The notes under the pieces were generated by a model. It had not been told where the DNA came from, ran no database searches, and saw only the letters and a program-made list of their open reading frames with translations. A DNA stretch of 64,000 bases from assembly GCF_003931565.1 (NCBI RefSeq), contig NZ_RRYI01000011.1, positions 1-64,000 on the forward strand, given 5' to 3'. The translations under genes were made by a program, and so were the position numbers. How positions within the stretch are numbered: the first letter of the stretch is position 1; each line of letters starts with the position of its first letter. This DNA comes from Caulobacter sp. 602-1 (lineage in GTDB: Bacteria; Pseudomonadota; Alphaproteobacteria; Caulobacterales; Caulobacteraceae). This document shows positions 63,107 to 64,000 of this stretch, piece after piece.

Positions 63107-64000
63107 TTACGCCCCGCCGGCCACGGGCTGCCCGGGCAGCGTCGCGTCGCGAGGTCTCACAGCCACCATTTCGGGGTCGCGCAGATCGATCCGCGCGAAA
63201 CCCATGTCGAGGATTCGCTGTCGTTGGTCGAGCTGATCCAATTGAATCAGCGCGGATTCTTCGTCAATGGCCGGCAGCTGGATCAGCGAACCGTCCTTCA
63301 GTCTCAAGTCCCAGCGACGATCGTCGACGCGCACCAGCGCTTCGAGACGATCCCGCAGGCGCGGGCGCGAGGCCACGGCCGGCAGGATCAGGCCGGCGGC
63401 CTGGTCGGCGCCCTGCCCCACCACCAGCGGCAGGGCGGGGAAGCGGGCCGGATCGGCCTCGCTGATCACCCGGCCCTCGCCGTCGATCACCTTCATGCGG
63501 CCCTGGTTCTGCCAGACGGCGAGCGCCGGCCGTTCTTCCACCGCGATCAGCACGGTGTCGGGCAGCATGCGCACGACCTTGGCGTCCTTGACCCAGCCCA
63601 CGCCCTGCACGCGCGCGCGGACATCGTTCAGGTCCATGCCCAGCGTCGGCTGGTTCAGATACAGGCCCGAGGCCGCCAGAATATCGCCTTGCGCGGTCGC
63701 CGAGGCGCCGCGGATGTGAACCGTCTTCAGCCGGAAGCCGGCCGAAGCGAAGCTGTTGTCGACGCCATGAACCATGGACGCGCCGATGCGCTCGGCCCGA
63801 TGACCGGTCGCCAACATGATCACAAGGCCGAGGCCCAAGGCCGCGCCCGCCACGCTCAGGGCCACCGTGGGCGACAAACCCACGCCCTTGGCGGCGTGCA
63901 ACTTCGCGGCCGGCTGCGCCCCCCGGGGCGCCGGCTTGCCTTTGCTCGGACTTGCGGGCGCTTCGGCCCGGGGTCGCCTAGGCTTAGGCGGTCCCCCCCG
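63107..64000 (-). CDS. ftsQ: Cell division protein FtsQ (5' end outside window)
   Basis: 297 residues visible. A proline/arginine/lysine-rich cytoplasmic tail reaches the window edge, then a transmembrane helix (SPTVALSVAGAALGLGLVIML), the POTRA domain (LKTVHIRGASATAQGDILAASGLYLNQPTLGMDLNDVRARVQGVGWVKDAKVVRMLPDTVLIAVEERPALAVW) and the beta domain. Scaffolds FtsB/FtsL in the divisome. The TTG at 63901 in the same frame is only an internal codon; the frame is open to the edge. Confidence 0.93.
   Translation of the reverse strand, partial: RGGPPKPRRPRAEAPASPSKGKPAPRGAQPAAKLHAAKGVGLSPTVALSVAGAALGLGLVIMLATGHRAERIGASMVHGVDNSFASAGFRLKTVHIRGASATAQGDILAASGLYLNQPTLGMDLNDVRARVQGVGWVKDAKVVRMLPDTVLIAVEERPALAVWQNQGRMKVIDGEGRVISEADPARFPALPLVVGQGADQAAGLILPAVASRPRLRDRLEALVRVDDRRWDLRLKDGSLIQLPAIDEESALIQLDQLDQRQRILDMGFARIDLRDPEMVAVRPRDATLPGQPVAGGA

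Overview
The window is about 64 kb of very G+C-rich DNA with dense, often overlapping genes, and it reads as a chromosome segment of a Caulobacter-type alphaproteobacterium. The indicators are an ftsQ-ftsA-ftsZ cell-division cluster whose ftsZ promoter region carries a full CtrA box and GANTC (CcrM) sites, an FtsZ with a long proline/alanine-rich linker, TonB-dependent receptors, Tat-exported periplasmic enzymes and frequent GTG/TTG starts. I saw no tRNA, rRNA, CRISPR array, transposase or integrase.

Layout. 1-4012: end of a chemotaxis cluster (partial cheA, a CheY, a STAS protein), a hybrid histidine kinase and a small coiled-coil membrane protein. 4189-9646: a signalling island with a TIR-TM-TPR protein, an AT-richer small protein and a helical-repeat/SLOG-like/class III cyclase fusion in one operon, facing a CRP/FNR regulator that keeps a cyclic-nucleotide pocket. 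9643-16740: MarR-controlled tripartite efflux operon (MarR, FUSC pump, DUF1656, HlyD adaptor, NodT outer-membrane factor), followed by a TonB receptor without a signal peptide. 16795-20760: periplasmic purine nucleoside permease, dienelactone hydrolase and an asparaginase-type Ntn hydrolase, then CutC. 20823-25378: a complete yjfI-J-C / yjfK-L-M locus as two divergent operons. 25395-26487: a Cys-containing protein under paired palindromic boxes, and a low-molecular-weight phosphatase. 26487-30890: 5-oxoprolinase and a manganese exporter under a yybP-ykoY riboswitch. 30940-32794: DUF2793 protein and nitronate monooxygenase. 32979-39672: methylmalonyl-CoA mutase subunits and, after some small genes, MeaB. 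39669-44024: helix-hairpin-helix membrane protein, ChrA, RlmJ, a WYL regulator and a hypothetical protein. 44271-46951: large TonB receptor with a leader mini-ORF. 47012-50558: GNAT enzyme, a periplasmic amine oxidase/cytochrome c/RidA set and a candidate small RNA. 50573-56520: tyrosine degradation (aminotransferase, HPPD, homogentisate dioxygenase, FAH-type hydrolase, Rieske protein) with an Lrp regulator. 56624-59661: SPFH protein and an M61 peptidase. 59745-64000: ftsZ, ftsA and partial ftsQ.

How the genes fit together. Several pathways are readable: tyrosine to fumarate plus acetoacetate, propionyl/methylmalonyl-CoA conversion with its GTPase chaperone, manganese-responsive export, and envelope/polyamine maintenance by the yjf set. 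The TIR / SLOG-cyclase / CNMP-CRP cluster is the best candidate for an uncharacterised nucleotide-signalling system, possibly anti-phage. The most distinctive regulatory element is a small-RNA-like transcript at 50492-50558 behind two abutting perfect palindromes.
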